From Flammeovirga yaeyamensis (GTDB lineage: Bacteria; Bacteroidota; Bacteroidia; Cytophagales; Flammeovirgaceae): a stretch of DNA of 64,000 nt. Positions 63,525-64,000 of the stretch are shown one piece after another; position 1 is the stretch's first letter; each line of letters begins with the position of its first letter. Under the pieces are notes generated by a model. That model was not told where the DNA came from, searched no databases, and was given only the letters and a program-made list of their open reading frames with translations. Both the position numbers and the translations under genes were made by a program. The stretch lies in assembly GCF_018736045.1 (NCBI RefSeq), contig NZ_CP076132.1:62001-126000 (forward strand), read 5' to 3'.

Positions 63525-64000
63525 ATGAAAAAGGTTGAATCAGCTTTAATTTCGGTTTTTTACAAAGACAATCTAGCGCCAATTGTAAAACTCCTTCAAG
63601 AGAATGGCGTAACTATCTATTCTACAGGTGGAACGCAGAGTTTTATAGAAGAACTAGGAGCCGAAGTAACGGCTGTTGAAGACTTGACGTCTTATCCTTC
63701 AATCCTTGGAGGTAGAGTAAAGACGCTTCATCCCAAAATTTTTGGTGGCATCCTTAACAGAGGAGACAACGAGCAAGATCAAGCGCAAATTGCAGAGTAC
63801 GGTATCCCTAATATCGACTTGGTAATTGTTGACTTGTATCCTTTCGAAGAAACTGTTGCATCTGGTGCTGAACACCAAGCAATCGTTGAAAAAGTGGATA
63901 TTGGAGGTATCTCTTTAATCCGTGCTGCTGCTAAAAATTACAAAGATACATTGATTGTGTCTTCAAGAGAGCAATACGACGAAGTAGCTTCTATTCTAAA
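63525..64000 (+). CDS. purH: bifunctional AICAR transformylase / IMP cyclohydrolase PurH (5' part)
   Basis: The first 158 codons are inside the window. The product starts MKKVESALISVFYKDN and contains the IMP cyclohydrolase (MGS-like) domain: GVTIYSTGGTQSFIEELG, LGGRVKTLHPKIFGGIL, IDLVIVDLYPFEETV and the GGISLIRAAAKNYKD segment. PurH catalyses the last two steps of purine synthesis. The transformylase half lies beyond the right edge. A -7-like element precedes the gene and a terminator separates it from coaE. Confidence 0.95.
   Translation, partial: MKKVESALISVFYKDNLAPIVKLLQENGVTIYSTGGTQSFIEELGAEVTAVEDLTSYPSILGGRVKTLHPKIFGGILNRGDNEQDQAQIAEYGIPNIDLVIVDLYPFEETVASGAEHQAIVEKVDIGGISLIRAAAKNYKDTLIVSSREQYDEVASIL

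Overview
The window looks like chromosomal DNA of a low-GC member of the Bacteroidota, probably a marine Cytophagales bacterium of the Flammeovirga type; the genus is an inference. The evidence is a SusC/SusD pair, several type IX secretion (T9SS) components (two type A sorting modules and a PorP/SprF protein), LruC-domain lipoproteins, the long NusB form, DUF4175 and DUF1573 proteins, and promoters of the Bacteroidota kind (TTTG, about 19-20 bases, TANNTTTG).

Region 1 (1-18.7 kb), surface and uptake genes around two housekeeping genes. A SusC/SusD-type pair (SusD cut by the window edge) lies divergent to a membrane-spanning regulator with a sugar-binding-like outer part and a SARP-type DNA-binding and BTAD tail. 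A chalcone-isomerase-like secreted protein, recA and a cystathionine beta-synthase-type enzyme follow. Then comes a tandemly duplicated pair: an FGE/SUMF1-fold secreted protein plus a mini-protein that is almost only a T9SS sorting module, with a TonB-dependent receptor behind it and a convergent zinc aminopeptidase-like gene.

Region 2 (18.8-42 kb), mixed accessory and metabolic genes. Three tandem LruC lipoproteins, a C45-type Ntn hydrolase with Ser where Cys is expected, a TonB protein, a cargo/PorP-SprF pair, a glycine-zipper lipoprotein, fumarylacetoacetase, a 55-residue membrane protein, aldehyde dehydrogenase, a choloylglycine-hydrolase-family enzyme, metG, a methyltransferase and a YiaA/B-like protein. 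The intergenic spaces at 28.8-29.1, 37.0-37.2 and 42.0-42.4 kb carry 7-bp tandem repeats and short palindromes that look related to each other.

Region 3 (42-58 kb), an unbroken minus-strand block that looks origin-proximal. A 1.16 kb gene-free AT-rich stretch (44252-45415) holds a dense cluster of DnaA-box-like 9-mers. About 5 kb away, between mnmG (gidA) and ybeY, sit three parS-like sites, one of them identical to the classical Bacillus subtilis parS sequence. The block also contains a gene broken by a single-base frameshift (45416-46263), an Ig-like lipoprotein, an RsbW-type ATPase, a DUF4175 protein, an orphan peptide-binding lipoprotein and exonuclease III.

Region 4 (58-64 kb), plus-strand housekeeping: a ComF-family protein, initiator tRNA-Met, nusB, a YtxH protein, a DUF1573 lipoprotein, yajC, a YbbR protein, coaE and the start of purH, most separated by strong hairpin terminators. 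I saw no CRISPR array, insertion sequence or prophage. The observations most worth following are the oriC/parS pair, the duplicated FGE/T9SS-module unit with its shared N-terminal motif, the membrane-tethered SARP regulator beside SusCD, and the heptamer/palindrome intergenic family.
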